Shown one piece after another: positions 26,577 through 36,203 of a stretch of DNA of 64,000 nt. Under the pieces are notes generated by a model. It saw only the letters and a list, made by a program, of their open reading frames with translations, was not told the origin of the DNA and did not search any database. The stretch comes from a virus. Numbering within the stretch: position 1 is the stretch's first letter; every line of letters starts with the position of its first letter. A program made the position numbers and the translations under genes. The stretch is taken from positions 19,251 through 83,250 of IMG/VR virus record IMGVR_UViG_3300022562_000333. One strand, given 5' to 3'.

Positions 26577-27431
26577 TCAGACGTTACCGAGGACGTTGGA
26601 GAAGTCCTCGTTGGAGAAGTCCGAGCCCGGCGCCGCAGTACCGCCGCCACCCGGCAACCCCAGCTTCTCGCGAAGCTCGTCTGTGCTCATCTCCCGGAAG
26701 GGCTTGAGCTTGTCCCCGTAGAAGGTGATGGCCTTCTCCAAGATGCGCCGCTTGAACGGCTCGTTCCGGAGGTAGATCGCCGGCCCTGCCTGGGTGATCG
26801 TGATCTTCTGGAACTGGGTATCGGAGCACGACAGGTGGAGGTCGATCCCGGAAAGGGAGCTTCCACCCTCTTGAAGACCCCTGTTGATCTTCCGAAGCAC
26901 GTCGTACTTGTCCGGAGAGAAGCGCCAGGGCTTGATCTGCCACTTCTTGCCGAGCGCGTCCTTGTCCACCTCACCCTCCCGGTCAGTCGGGTAGATGAGG
27001 AGGAGCGTGATGACGTAGTCCCGCTTCTCGCCCAGCTTGCTCCAGACCTTCAACTCCTCGGGTGTCACGTTCTTCGGCCACGTGACGTACCCGATGTCCT
27101 TCTTGAAAGACGACGAGACGGTCTTCACACGCGCTTCGCTCGTGTCGAGAAGGTCAACCTGATCGAGCTGGTCGACGCTCTTTCCGAGCTTCTCGGCCAA
27201 CGTCTGACGGACCTTCGCGACGAGAGCCTTGCGCTGCTCTTCGTTGAGGTCCGGCTTCTGGCGAACAGCCTTCCGAAGCTGCGTCACCTCGAAGCTGTTG
27301 AAGTACACGAGAGCGACGCGGTCCGTACGACCCTTCTCTCCCTTGTACCAGTCGGTCTGGTTCGAGTTGACCTTGCCCTTGTCCTCGTCACCAAAACCAA
27401 TGTCATCATCCAAATCGATATCGTCGCTCAT
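26577..27431 (-). CDS. probable single-stranded DNA-binding protein
   Basis: A 284-residue protein with an acidic N-terminus (MSDDIDLDDDIGFGDED), a central mixed beta region (DRVALVYFNSFEVTQL ... DYVITLLLIYPTD) and a short flexible Gly-rich linker before the tail DFSNEDFSNVLGNV. Its size, acidic peptide tail and place among recombination genes fit a phage SSB. The tail resembles that of the next gene upstream (DDDFDFSDILKNL), suggesting a common partner. No SSB-family signature is unmistakable. Confidence 0.5.
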   Translation of the reverse strand: MSDDIDLDDDIGFGDEDKGKVNSNQTDWYKGEKGRTDRVALVYFNSFEVTQLRKAVRQKPDLNEEQRKALVAKVRQTLAEKLGKSVDQLDQVDLLDTSEARVKTVSSSFKKDIGYVTWPKNVTPEELKVWSKLGEKRDYVITLLLIYPTDREGEVDKDALGKKWQIKPWRFSPDKYDVLRKINRGLQEGGSSLSGIDLHLSCSDTQFQKITITQAGPAIYLRNEPFKRRILEKAITFYGDKLKPFREMSTDELREKLGLPGGGGTAAPGSDFSNEDFSNVLGNV

Positions 27432-27604
27432 GGCAGCTCCTTGAACGTGCCTCCCGGATACTCACTGAGGGATTGCCGGAAAGGCTGGTTGTGGACTTGC
27501 TACGTGCGGCACACCAACTTGGACGTTGGTTTGAGGTGACCCTCGGACTTACTGGTCGGGTGGCGTACCGCTCTGTTGGGTACACCACACAAGCTGAAAA
27601 CCGA

Positions 27605-28696
27605 TCAGAGGTTCTTGAGGATGTCCGAGAAGTCGAAGTCGTCATCCCCGCTAGCAGGCGCAGACTTCGCTGGTTTCGGAGCCTCTGCTTTCTTGTCAGC
27701 CGTTTTACCGTTCTTTGAGGAAGTGCCGTTTGTTTTTGGCGCTTCTTCCTTGTCAAGAAAGGCAGCGACTTCCGATTCCGCGACAGACGACGAGGTTTCA
27801 GGAGCCTTCTGCTCCACGGCCTCGGTTTTCACCGCAGGTTTCGGAGCTGCTTCTGGCGTCGCGGACGACCCGGCAGCGACCTCGGCGAGAATGTCGTCGA
27901 TCGGATCTGGTACCGCTTTTGGTTCCGGCTTGGTTTCAACAGGCTCAGGCTTCGCCTCTACCACAGGTTCGGGTTCAGGCTTGGGCTCGGGCTTCACCTC
28001 TACTACGGGTTCGGCCTTGGGTTCCGGCTTCGCCTCGGCCTTGGGTTCCGGCTTCGCCTCGGGCTCAGGCTTCGCCTCAACGGGAGCCTCACCCTCGTCT
28101 GAGTTGTCCGCCTCAGACGTGTTCGACTCTTGAGACAAGAGGCGCTGGATCTCATCCTCGTCGATCCCATCGTCGACTGGCAAGGGCCGACCCTTGCTGT
28201 CACGGGGACCGCTAAACTCGTCCCCGTACCCAGTCCCCGTAACCCGGTCGGCCAGGAGCAGGGAGCGTTGGGTCTTGATGTTGTCGCTCGTCCGAACAAG
28301 CTCTTGGTGTCGAAGTCGGACCGCCTTCTCGATCGTCTCCAAGTCAAGAAGCTGCTGATCCAGTTCGCTGATACGAGACACCCGAGCCGCAAGAAGAACG
28401 TTGGCCTGAGCCTCACGGTCCTTGATATTCGGAGCGGCCTTGATCGCAGCGTTCTCCGCGAGGAGTTGGCTCAGCTCGACCTGATACCCGGCCTTCTCGG
28501 CAGCGAGATCCTTGGCAACCCCTCGCTTCTCTCGCTGGATTTCGAGCAGGATGGCCGTGACCCGGTTCTGGTAGTTGCGACACGTGGCAACCACTTGGTT
28601 GATGTACCGGGGGCCGAGCACCGTGGGATCGGGTTCCAGCTCGATCGCCATGCCGAAGATTTCGTCGTAAATCTGCTCAACACGTTTCAGTTCCAT
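27605..28696 (-). CDS. helical protein with Glu-Ala-Lys-Pro repeats and DFSDIL tail
   Basis: A 363-residue protein, start at ATG 28694-28696 (MELKRVEQIYDEIFG). Residues 1-160 are helical, with RYINQVVATCRNYQNRV followed by coiled coil. Residues about 200-290 are an unstructured run of EAKPEPK-type repeats encoded by near-identical DNA repeats (27950-28080). The final residues GDDDFDFSDILKNL resemble the SSB-like neighbour's tail. It may be an SSB-associated or loader-type factor; function unknown. A 173 bp gap (27432-27604) after it may hold regulatory sequence, but I see no clear signal. Confidence 0.65.
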   Translation of the reverse strand: MELKRVEQIYDEIFGMAIELEPDPTVLGPRYINQVVATCRNYQNRVTAILLEIQREKRGVAKDLAAEKAGYQVELSQLLAENAAIKAAPNIKDREAQANVLLAARVSRISELDQQLLDLETIEKAVRLRHQELVRTSDNIKTQRSLLLADRVTGTGYGDEFSGPRDSKGRPLPVDDGIDEDEIQRLLSQESNTSEADNSDEGEAPVEAKPEPEAKPEPKAEAKPEPKAEPVVEVKPEPKPEPEPVVEAKPEPVETKPEPKAVPDPIDDILAEVAAGSSATPEAAPKPAVKTEAVEQKAPETSSSVAESEVAAFLDKEEAPKTNGTSSKNGKTADKKAEAPKPAKSAPASGDDDFDFSDILKNL

Positions 28697-28746
28697 GCGG
28701 TGCCTCGAAGGTGGGGGATCAGACCCCACAAAGACACCGGATGGCT

Positions 28747-30972
28747 CTACGGAGAGGCAGATTCTTGCATGGGGTTTGATTCTACGGGCGTTCGGAGAGC
28801 CTGTACGGCTGAGGTGATGGCTCGCTCAAACCCGGTGTTCCGCTGCAAGACCTTGTCGTTAGCGATGGCTTTCGACACGGCCAAGTTGTCCCCAAGCAAC
28901 CAGACCCGCTTCTTGGCCCGCGTCACGGCTGTATAGAACAGGTTTCTCTGGAGCATCCGCCCTTGCGTACGAACGATGGGGAGGATCACCGTGTCAAACT
29001 CCGAGCCTTGGCACTTGTGGACCGTGATGGCGTACGCGAGCCGGAGCTTCTGACCAACCTCACGCCGAGGGATTTCCACGAGCATGTCCAGCCCGTCTTC
29101 CCCAGCCCCGTGGACCCTAACAGTGAGGTGGTCCGTGTGGATTGACATGAGCTTCCCCATGTCCCCGTTGTAGACCCCTAGCTCGTAGTCGTTTCGGATG
29201 ACCATGACGCGGTCACCCTCGCGGAAACGGAGAGTGCCGATCGTTAGCTCCCTCTTCCCATCCCCTCCTGGGTTGAGGACTTCCCGGAGCTTGTCGTTCA
29301 AGTTGTTGACTCCGACGACACCATCGTACTTCGGGGAGAGCACTTGGAAGTTGGCGTCCCGCCCCTTCAGTTTGACCGCCATCTTGACAGCCAGGTCCAC
29401 GAGCTTCTCCTCATCCGAGATCGCCACGAAGCGGAAGTCAGATTCGGTCCCGCCAGGAACGATGGCATCACCCCTATTGATCCGATGGGAGTTGAGGATG
29501 ATGTCGCTGGCCTCAGCCTGACGGAAGATTTGAGTAAGCCTGACGGTCGGGATCTCAGGGCATCGAATCAACTCACGGAGAACGTTGCCGGGACCTACAG
29601 ACGGTAGCTGTGCGTCGTCCCCGACGAACACCAAGATGGTACCCTCTTCCAAAGCATCGAGGATCCGGAAGAACAGCTCTTGGTCGACCATCGACATCTC
29701 ATCGACGATGACCGCTCCGATGGGGAACTTGTTGGTGATGCCGTAGCCCCAATGGTCTCCGTCATACCGAAAGGTCCGGTGGATGGTGGCCGCTGCATGC
29801 CCTGTCACCTCGGACAACCGCTTGGAGGCGATGCCGGTAGGAGCCATAAGCCGGAACGAGATACCCGCCTGCTCGAATAGGTTCACGAAGGTCTTTACAA
29901 CGGTCGTCTTGCCAGTCCCCGGCAATCCGGTAAGGACCAGCACCCGACTGCTGAGGAGCTTCTGAACAGCGTCTCGCTGTGCCTCCGAGAGCGAGATTTG
30001 GTAGATGGTCTCGTACGTCTTGAGGAACTCGGTAGGCTCCACGTCGAGCTGCAAGGGCGTCAAGAACCGAGCTAGGTTCTCGGCTGATTGTCTTTCATGC
30101 CTGAAGTGGTTGGGTAGATAGACCCCGACGCTTGGATCGACCTTCACTCCGTCGCGGTCAACCAACCGGGCAACCGCCTTGTTCAACTCCCCTGTGAGGT
30201 CGACATCCCCAAAGGGATCGATCTCTGACCCTCGTAGCAGCTCTCTGAGCTGCGTGGCGATATCCCCTCGTCGAACGCAAAGGTGCCCCGAGCGAGCGGC
30301 CTCCCGGAGCACCCAAAGAGCAGCACCCTCGAAACGTCTAGGGTCCTCTCGGTCCAAACCCATCTTTTCGGCAACTTCATCAACCTCGCCGAAAGAGAAG
30401 CCCTCAACTTCCAAGAGGCGGTAAGGGTTTTCCTGAAGGATCTTCTTGGCTTCGGCACCAAAGGTGTCGAAGAGGGCCTTCATTTGGTTCGAGTTGACCG
30501 TGTGGTCCGAGAAGAAGGCGGATAGCTCGGCACTCGTGCGGGCGTATGCCCAAGTCTCCAAGAGCTGGTCGATGGATTCATCCGTGAAGCCGGACAAGCC
30601 TCGGAGCTTCTCAGGCTCTTCCGAGAGGACCCGGAAGAGGTCCACCCCGAAGGTGTCCACGAGGATAGCGATGGGGGCTTCCTCCAACCCCAGGCAAACC
30701 CGGAGGAAGGCTTCGACACCCATCTCCGTGTCCGCCCATGGCCCCCACCCGTGGAGGTCGAACTGTTGCCCGAATCTTGGGTGGTTCGTCCAGTTGCCAA
30801 AGACCTCAAGAGAGACGCCGGGAGTGATCTGCTCTATGCCGAAGATGCGGCCCTTGCAGACGACTTTGCGACCATACTCGTACCCGTCTCGACCCGCAGG
30901 CTCGATGGAGAAGATGTAGAAGTCATCGCTCTTGTGGATGACGTTCCACACGCGACCACGGATCGACCGCAT
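28747..30972 (-). CDS. recD2: RecD2-like SF1B DNA helicase
   Basis: A 741-residue 5'-3' helicase of RecD2 architecture. An N-terminal OB-like domain is followed by helix-hairpin-helix repeats (LRGLSGFTDESIDQLL). The motor has Walker A GLPGTGKTT, motif II IVDEMSMVD, motif III GDDAQLPSVGPG, motif IV IFRQAE and motif VI YTAVTRAKKRV. The C-terminus contains the SH3-like insertion before AYAITVHKCQGSEF. It probably unwinds DNA at forks or during recombination. The LigA gene ends 1 bp away. Confidence 0.92.
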   Translation of the reverse strand: MRSIRGRVWNVIHKSDDFYIFSIEPAGRDGYEYGRKVVCKGRIFGIEQITPGVSLEVFGNWTNHPRFGQQFDLHGWGPWADTEMGVEAFLRVCLGLEEAPIAILVDTFGVDLFRVLSEEPEKLRGLSGFTDESIDQLLETWAYARTSAELSAFFSDHTVNSNQMKALFDTFGAEAKKILQENPYRLLEVEGFSFGEVDEVAEKMGLDREDPRRFEGAALWVLREAARSGHLCVRRGDIATQLRELLRGSEIDPFGDVDLTGELNKAVARLVDRDGVKVDPSVGVYLPNHFRHERQSAENLARFLTPLQLDVEPTEFLKTYETIYQISLSEAQRDAVQKLLSSRVLVLTGLPGTGKTTVVKTFVNLFEQAGISFRLMAPTGIASKRLSEVTGHAAATIHRTFRYDGDHWGYGITNKFPIGAVIVDEMSMVDQELFFRILDALEEGTILVFVGDDAQLPSVGPGNVLRELIRCPEIPTVRLTQIFRQAEASDIILNSHRINRGDAIVPGGTESDFRFVAISDEEKLVDLAVKMAVKLKGRDANFQVLSPKYDGVVGVNNLNDKLREVLNPGGDGKRELTIGTLRFREGDRVMVIRNDYELGVYNGDMGKLMSIHTDHLTVRVHGAGEDGLDMLVEIPRREVGQKLRLAYAITVHKCQGSEFDTVILPIVRTQGRMLQRNLFYTAVTRAKKRVWLLGDNLAVSKAIANDKVLQRNTGFERAITSAVQALRTPVESNPMQESASP

Positions 30973-30973
30973 A

Positions 30974-32863
30974 CTACCCGACCAGTTGGAGGAACTCGTC
31001 CTCTGTGATGACCTTGGTGCCGTACTTCCGGGCGGTAGCCGCCTTCGTCGTAGAGCTGTCGGCGGCCACGAGGTAGCTGAGCTTCTTGGTCACGGAGGAC
31101 TTCACCACACCTCCGTTGGAGGTGACCAAGGATTCTAGCTCGGGGCGCTTGCGAGCCATTGTGCCCGTGAAACAGAACGTCATGCCGGTGAGTCTGCCCT
31201 TCACTCGGTCAATGATCGATACGCCAGCAAGCTGTAGTTCGTCCACCACGTGCCCGTGGTTCTTGAGCCAAGTGAAGAGGGACTCCGCCTTGACTGGGCC
31301 GAGCCCGGTCACCTTCATGAGCTGTTCGAGAGATGCGTCACGGATGGCGTCGAGGGTATCGATCCCAGCCTCCATCACCATCTTGATCGTGCTCACCGCA
31401 ACACCTGGGATCGAAAGAGCCCCGAGAACGGTCTCCAAGGGGAGGTCTTTCTTCTCGTTGAGGTTCGCCAGTACCTTTGCCGCGACCTTCGGTCCCATGC
31501 GGTCAAGTCCAGCCACCTGTTCTTCCGTCAGAAGGTAAAGGTCCGGAACAGATTTTACGAGCCCTGTAGAGACGAGCTTCTCCAAGAGGGTGTCACCCCA
31601 CTCCAGAACGTTGAGGGTGGCGATCCACTGAGAAAGGCGGCCGGTAACCTGCGCTGGGCACCCCGTCCAGTTGGGGCACACATGGTACTCCCCGTCTTGG
31701 ACAACGTTTGCACCACAAACGTCGCAGGTGGCGGGGGGTTGGTTGACCGACCCCGAACCTCGGACAAGGGACACTACACGCGGGATAACGTCGTTCGCTC
31801 GGGCCACGAGAACGCGGGAACCTACATCGAGGCCGAGGTCTTTGATGTACTTCCAGTTGTAGAGGCTGGCGTTCGTTACCTGAGCCCCCATCAAATTCAC
31901 GGAGTCGAAGACGGCGACGGGGGTGATTCGGCCGGTACCTCCCGTCTGGCGGAGAATCTGGCGGACGATGGTTTCCCGCGTGACAGGGGCAAACTTGAAC
32001 GCCACGGCCCCCTTGGGTCGCAAGTCCTTCTCACCTAGCGCGAGCTGTTTGGCGAGGTTGTTGACCCGGACGACCAACCCGTCGATGTCGTAATCCAGCC
32101 GGTCCCGCTTACCTTGCTGGTAGTCCACCCAGATGTCGTGAGGGGTCTTGATCCCCATCCACATGCCGGATAGCGACCACCAGGGGGTCACGAAACCAAG
32201 CTCTTGAAGGTACCTGAACTGGTCCTCCTCCGTGGTGAAGTTGGCACCCTCAGCCACGTGGTAGAACATGACCGTGAGGTGGTCACACCCACGCCCATCA
32301 TACCTCTTGGAAATGCCGCTGGCTGCGTTACGGGTGTTGGCGTAGTCGTCCTTGAACCACGCCTCGTGGTCGCTCTTGAGCAGTACGATTTCACCGCGAA
32401 GTACGAGGTTGAGCTTCTTGGGGAGGCGAGGGAAAATACCCTTCATTTTGAGAACGTTGGCCGTGATTTCCTCGCCTGTATGCCCATCCCCTCGTGTTGC
32501 AGCCTGAACGAGCTTGCCGTTGAAGTATCGGACTTGAACGCTGATCCCGTCGAGCTTCTCCGTAACGAGCAGAGCCTCTCCGGGAGCGTAGGAATTGACC
32601 CAGTCCGTCATCTCCTCCAAGGCGTTGACCTTGTTGAGCGATCCCATCGGGTGGTCGTGTTTGACCTTCTTCCATTCAGAAACGGGAGCGGCGCCGACTT
32701 GAACGACAACGCGGTTGACCGCGTCGAGCATGGACAACTCGTCAACCCAAGCGTCGTAAACCTCATCGGTGACGTTGGGTTGCTTGTTGTAGTAGTCGTT
32801 TCGAGCCTTACCGATGAGCCCTTCAAGCTCGGCGATTCGGGCTCTGCGCTCCTCGTCGGTCAT
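30974..32863 (-). CDS. ligA: NAD-dependent DNA ligase
   Basis: A 629-residue, essentially full-length bacterial LigA. It has an Ia-type N-terminal domain, adenylation lysine K103 in TEKLDGISVQV, and the motif RGDGHTGEEIT. An OB domain, a zinc finger (CDVCGANVV ... CPNWTGCP), helix-hairpin-helix repeats and a C-terminal BRCT domain (GMTFCFTGTM ... YLVAAD) follow. It seals nicks and Okazaki fragments. It is coupled by 4 bp overlap to the small gene upstream. Most phages use ATP ligases, so an NAD enzyme with BRCT is notable but not unprecedented. Confidence 0.95.
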   Translation of the reverse strand: MTDEERRARIAELEGLIGKARNDYYNKQPNVTDEVYDAWVDELSMLDAVNRVVVQVGAAPVSEWKKVKHDHPMGSLNKVNALEEMTDWVNSYAPGEALLVTEKLDGISVQVRYFNGKLVQAATRGDGHTGEEITANVLKMKGIFPRLPKKLNLVLRGEIVLLKSDHEAWFKDDYANTRNAASGISKRYDGRGCDHLTVMFYHVAEGANFTTEEDQFRYLQELGFVTPWWSLSGMWMGIKTPHDIWVDYQQGKRDRLDYDIDGLVVRVNNLAKQLALGEKDLRPKGAVAFKFAPVTRETIVRQILRQTGGTGRITPVAVFDSVNLMGAQVTNASLYNWKYIKDLGLDVGSRVLVARANDVIPRVVSLVRGSGSVNQPPATCDVCGANVVQDGEYHVCPNWTGCPAQVTGRLSQWIATLNVLEWGDTLLEKLVSTGLVKSVPDLYLLTEEQVAGLDRMGPKVAAKVLANLNEKKDLPLETVLGALSIPGVAVSTIKMVMEAGIDTLDAIRDASLEQLMKVTGLGPVKAESLFTWLKNHGHVVDELQLAGVSIIDRVKGRLTGMTFCFTGTMARKRPELESLVTSNGGVVKSSVTKKLSYLVAADSSTTKAATARKYGTKVITEDEFLQLVG

Positions 32864-33183
32864 CCCAATTTCCCTTTGGTCCCGCCCTGCATCGCAGATG
32901 TGATCTCGATCTTCTGACCTTGCGACGGCTCCCCGACCTCGACCTTCTCACCCGCCTCTTGCTGGGCCTTCACCATCGCTTCCAACTCTTCGATGGTGGC
33001 AAGGGGGGCGAGAACGACCCTGATCTCACGGCCTTTGAAGGTCTCCAGGGCGGATTGCACGTCGAACGAGAAGGGGCGCCCGGACTGATCTTCGGTACGG
33101 ACCACGAAGCGATCCGTCATGGGGTCCTGCTCTACGACGCCTTCCACGAGGTAGACGCCCATCTTGTCCTTACCCTGAGTCAT
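32860..33183 (-). CDS. small hypothetical protein
   Basis: A 107-residue protein starting at ATG 33181-33183 with GGAGG seven bases upstream. The pattern is beta-rich at first (GVYLVEGVVEQDPMTDRFVVR), then helical (ATIEELEAMVKAQQEAG), with a basic C-terminus. It sits between the RNR gene's hairpin and ligA. No family recognised. Confidence 0.65.
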   Translation of the reverse strand: MTQGKDKMGVYLVEGVVEQDPMTDRFVVRTEDQSGRPFSFDVQSALETFKGREIRVVLAPLATIEELEAMVKAQQEAGEKVEVGEPSQGQKIEITSAMQGGTKGKLG

Positions 33184-33203
33184 GTCCAGCCTCCAAATGA
33201 GTC

Positions 33204-33234
33204 GAGCCCCCTCTAGTAACACCGGAGGGGGCTC
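33204..33234 (-). terminator. hairpin downstream of RNR, probable terminator or processing site
   Basis: Perfect 10-bp inverted repeat (GAGCCCCCTC / GAGGGGGCTC) around an 11-base loop, 26 bp after the ribonucleotide reductase stop. It is not followed by a strong T-run on the minus strand, so termination may be partial. Confidence 0.5.
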
Positions 33235-33259
33235 AAACTGGACGATTTTCGGTAGGTCT

Positions 33260-35200
33260 CTACCGAATCGGGCAAACGCCTCCTTGGCACTCCTCGGCTT
33301 CCATGTCCCCGCCCCGAACGAGCGGGTGGGCGTGGTTGATCTTGCCGTACATGTTTTCGTACACTTCCTGCGAGATTTGCTCGTACGGCGCCTGCTGGTA
33401 CCCGTGCTTCTTGGGGAGGCAGGACGTGGACTTGAGGAAAGGGACGTACTCCTTCAGGCACGAGGCCAGCTCGCCCTTTTCTTCTTCGGTGAAGGAAAGG
33501 GTCGCACTGACAGCGTTGTCCGCCCACGCATCCTGAACACCCTTCTGGCGCTCGAATTGCTGGCGGATCGTCTCGTTTTGGACCGTGATCCCCGTGTTGG
33601 AGGACTTCGTTGGGAACGCGAAGACCAACGTGTGCCCCGTCTTGTCGTAGATGTCCTCCTCGTAGGGGACACCTGCCTCGATCATGGCTCCAGCCATGGG
33701 GTCGTTCTTGGCGATCCTCGTACGACGAATGTAGTAGTCGGCGTACGGGGCGTGGATGCCGGGGCTTGAGCCGTTGAGGAGCGAGATGGTCCCCGAGGGC
33801 TTGACGGTGGTGACCGTGATGGGGGCATTGACGCCAAGTTCCGAGGCGTACTTCGTGGCCTCTTCACGACATGAGCCGTACCAGTGTCGAAGCTGGGCTC
33901 CGTCCCATTTGAAGTCGCAGAGACCCCCCAAGCCGACGCCAACACGCATGTTGTTGAAGCCCACCTCGCGGCTTCTGTCATCCGTGAGCGGAGAAAGCCG
34001 CTGGCGAAGGCAGTAGCGGGTGATGAGCCGGAACACGGTGTCCGGATCAGTCGAATCCTCGAACTTGGCCGGGAAGACTTCGGCGAGGTTGCACGCCTCC
34101 CGATCGTGGAGGAGTTGCTCCCCGCACGGGTTGACCCCCCTGGCGCCAGGATCCGTCTTCCACCCGAGAGGTAGATTCAGGATGCCAGGCTCTCCGAATT
34201 CGGAGTTGTCCTCGACGAGAGACCGCCAATCGAACCGCTCGATCTGCTCCCAAGACCGGAAGGTGATCGAGTTGTTGGACGTGTGCCGGTGGCTCGTGAC
34301 CTTGTCCCAGTCCTTCTTGGCATCGCGGAACGGCTGGTCGTCGGCATCCCCGAGCACGATGAGGGCGGAGCGGCGGACGTTGCCGGCCTTGATACAGAGG
34401 CCGATGAAGTTGGTGATGTCGAGAGCTTCGACAGAGTTGAGGCGGCGTCCCGCTGCACCCCGAACGATGTCCCAAGCCGAACGAAGAAGGTTCGTGAGCG
34501 GGCCGGGGCCACAAGCAATCCCACCGAAGGTGCGGATCGGAAGCCCACGCGCCCGGACCTGAGAGACATCGACGATGAGGTCCCGAGCCGTGAAAGCAGC
34601 GGTGAGGACCCTACGAAGCGCCTCTACCCAGCCTTCACGGGAGTCGGGGACCGTGTAGATGGGAGTCTGCCCGTTGAGGAAGTCCTTTCCGTTGGGGTTG
34701 ACCTCGGTGATGTCCGGGTGGTTCTCGAAGCACCGAACCGAGAACCTAGCTCCGGGTTCACGTTGAACGACTGGGAGTGACCCGATGTCGTTGAGCCCGA
34801 CCCCGACCCCACCTCCGAGCATGAGGCAGTTGGCCGTCCAGCACCAATCGTCGATGCCGTAGAGGGTCGTATACCAACAGTTGAATCGAGCGTCGGCAGG
34901 GATACCCTCGATGCCGCCAGTCCAAAGACCTCGACCTGGAGGGAGCGCCTGACCCGTCCAGAAAAGATGGAAGAGGAGTTGGGCTTCCTTCTCATCTCGA
35001 TTGAGCGCGTAGGAGATGTTCGACTCGACGACTCGGCGAACCGTGTCCGTCCACGTCTCCCGGTCTCGACAATACTTGGTCAAGTATGTCGACCGCGCCA
35101 GTAGAGACTGGAACGGATCCCCAGCACGATAGTAGGGGCTGAGGAAGTCCTTGGTAAACCGAAACGGATTCGGTTGCTGCGTCTTTGAGACGATCATCAT
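33260..35200 (-). CDS. adenosylcobalamin-dependent ribonucleotide reductase (class II)
   Basis: A 646-residue class II reductase of the monomeric triphosphate-reductase type. It shows the substrate-loop PPGRGLWTGG, the active-site NPCGEQLLHDREACNL segment (with Cys, Glu and partner Asn), PSGTISLLNGSSPGIHA, and a redox C-terminus ECQGGVCPIR with two cysteines for thioredoxin reduction. It makes deoxynucleotides in the cytoplasm using B12, without oxygen dependence. There is no separate small subunit gene, as expected for class II. Confidence 0.88.
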   Translation of the reverse strand: MMIVSKTQQPNPFRFTKDFLSPYYRAGDPFQSLLARSTYLTKYCRDRETWTDTVRRVVESNISYALNRDEKEAQLLFHLFWTGQALPPGRGLWTGGIEGIPADARFNCWYTTLYGIDDWCWTANCLMLGGGVGVGLNDIGSLPVVQREPGARFSVRCFENHPDITEVNPNGKDFLNGQTPIYTVPDSREGWVEALRRVLTAAFTARDLIVDVSQVRARGLPIRTFGGIACGPGPLTNLLRSAWDIVRGAAGRRLNSVEALDITNFIGLCIKAGNVRRSALIVLGDADDQPFRDAKKDWDKVTSHRHTSNNSITFRSWEQIERFDWRSLVEDNSEFGEPGILNLPLGWKTDPGARGVNPCGEQLLHDREACNLAEVFPAKFEDSTDPDTVFRLITRYCLRQRLSPLTDDRSREVGFNNMRVGVGLGGLCDFKWDGAQLRHWYGSCREEATKYASELGVNAPITVTTVKPSGTISLLNGSSPGIHAPYADYYIRRTRIAKNDPMAGAMIEAGVPYEEDIYDKTGHTLVFAFPTKSSNTGITVQNETIRQQFERQKGVQDAWADNAVSATLSFTEEEKGELASCLKEYVPFLKSTSCLPKKHGYQQAPYEQISQEVYENMYGKINHAHPLVRGGDMEAEECQGGVCPIR

Positions 35201-35215
35201 GAGTGCCCAACTCCT

Positions 35216-36199
35216 TCAGCTAGCAAGATCGAGAATCGCCATCTCAACGAGCGTCCTCTTTGAGCGGCTGGTGCTTTTCAGGTCTACATCTAATTTGCAT
35301 AGGTTCTGCATCACAGAGGCGAGCTTCCGCTTGCTGTGCTTCCCCGCTTGCTGGAGAAGGGTCTGTTTGAAACGGTACGGGTGGAACCCAATACGAGAGG
35401 CGATCTCGTCATGAGCTACACCTGAGTCGAGTAGGGACCGGGTGACGAACAGACGCTCCGCCTGCTTCATCATCGCGTACAAGACGGAGATGGCCGGGTC
35501 CTCGGCCACGAACTTGTAGAGCGAGGAGAGGGCGTTCAGAGCCTTCTTGGTGTTCTTGTCGAAGGCTGCGTCGGCGACGGTCCACTGGTCCACGTTGGAA
35601 CCGGGGGTCATCACTAGCTTGAGGTGGTCGAGCGTGATCGCGGTACCCGCAGGTACAATGAGCCGGAGCTTTTGGATCTCACTGGCGAGGCGGTAGAGGT
35701 CTCCTCCTCCCGCATGAAACATGATGTTCGCCGTGCGGTAGTCGATCGTGAGCTTGGCGAGCTTCACCTCTTGCTCGATCCACTTCACGACCTCGTTGTT
35801 GGAGTCGAAGGTCTTGAGCTTCTTGCGCTCCAACAAGGTGACCTTGTCCCCGAGCTTCGACCAGAAGACGAGGGGCTTATCCCCTCGGACCACAAGGGCC
35901 AAAACGCACCCGAGATCCTTGGGGCCTTTGCCTTCCAAGTACGCCTTCATGGCCTTCTCAGGCTTGAACTTGTGAGCGTTGTCTACGACGACCGCTCTAG
36001 GCTTCGTACTGGCGGGATCGTCCAGGTCGACGATCAACGTTGCGCACGTGGATGCCAGCTCGGCGTCATTGGTGTTCGCTCCATCAAGAACGACCACCGA
36101 ACGGTTGGGCTGGTCACGGAACGAGTTGAGGTCTCGGTCTAGGAAAAAGCTCTCTTCCCCATAAGACACAGTGACGGGCGTGGTGAAGCGGTACCCCAT
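35216..36199 (-). CDS. holA: DNA polymerase III delta subunit (clamp loader)
   Basis: A 327-residue protein starting MGYRFTTPVTVSYGEES (ATG after the delta' stop). It has HolA features: an N-terminal P-loop-like domain without Walker A, GGGDLYRLASEIQKLRLI in domain II, and the C-terminal collar pattern IGFHPYRFKQTLLQQAGKHS ... LCKLDVDLKS. Delta opens the clamp ring. With DnaX and delta' it makes a complete set of core loader subunits in one phage. Confidence 0.82.
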   Translation of the reverse strand: MGYRFTTPVTVSYGEESFFLDRDLNSFRDQPNRSVVVLDGANTNDAELASTCATLIVDLDDPASTKPRAVVVDNAHKFKPEKAMKAYLEGKGPKDLGCVLALVVRGDKPLVFWSKLGDKVTLLERKKLKTFDSNNEVVKWIEQEVKLAKLTIDYRTANIMFHAGGGDLYRLASEIQKLRLIVPAGTAITLDHLKLVMTPGSNVDQWTVADAAFDKNTKKALNALSSLYKFVAEDPAISVLYAMMKQAERLFVTRSLLDSGVAHDEIASRIGFHPYRFKQTLLQQAGKHSKRKLASVMQNLCKLDVDLKSTSRSKRTLVEMAILDLAS

Positions 36200-36203
36200 G
36201 ACC

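Noticed and set aside
27950-28080. Repeats of GGCTTCGCCTCGG type as an origin or iteron array
   Set aside because: They correspond to in-frame EAKPEPK codon repeats of the protein at 27605-28696.
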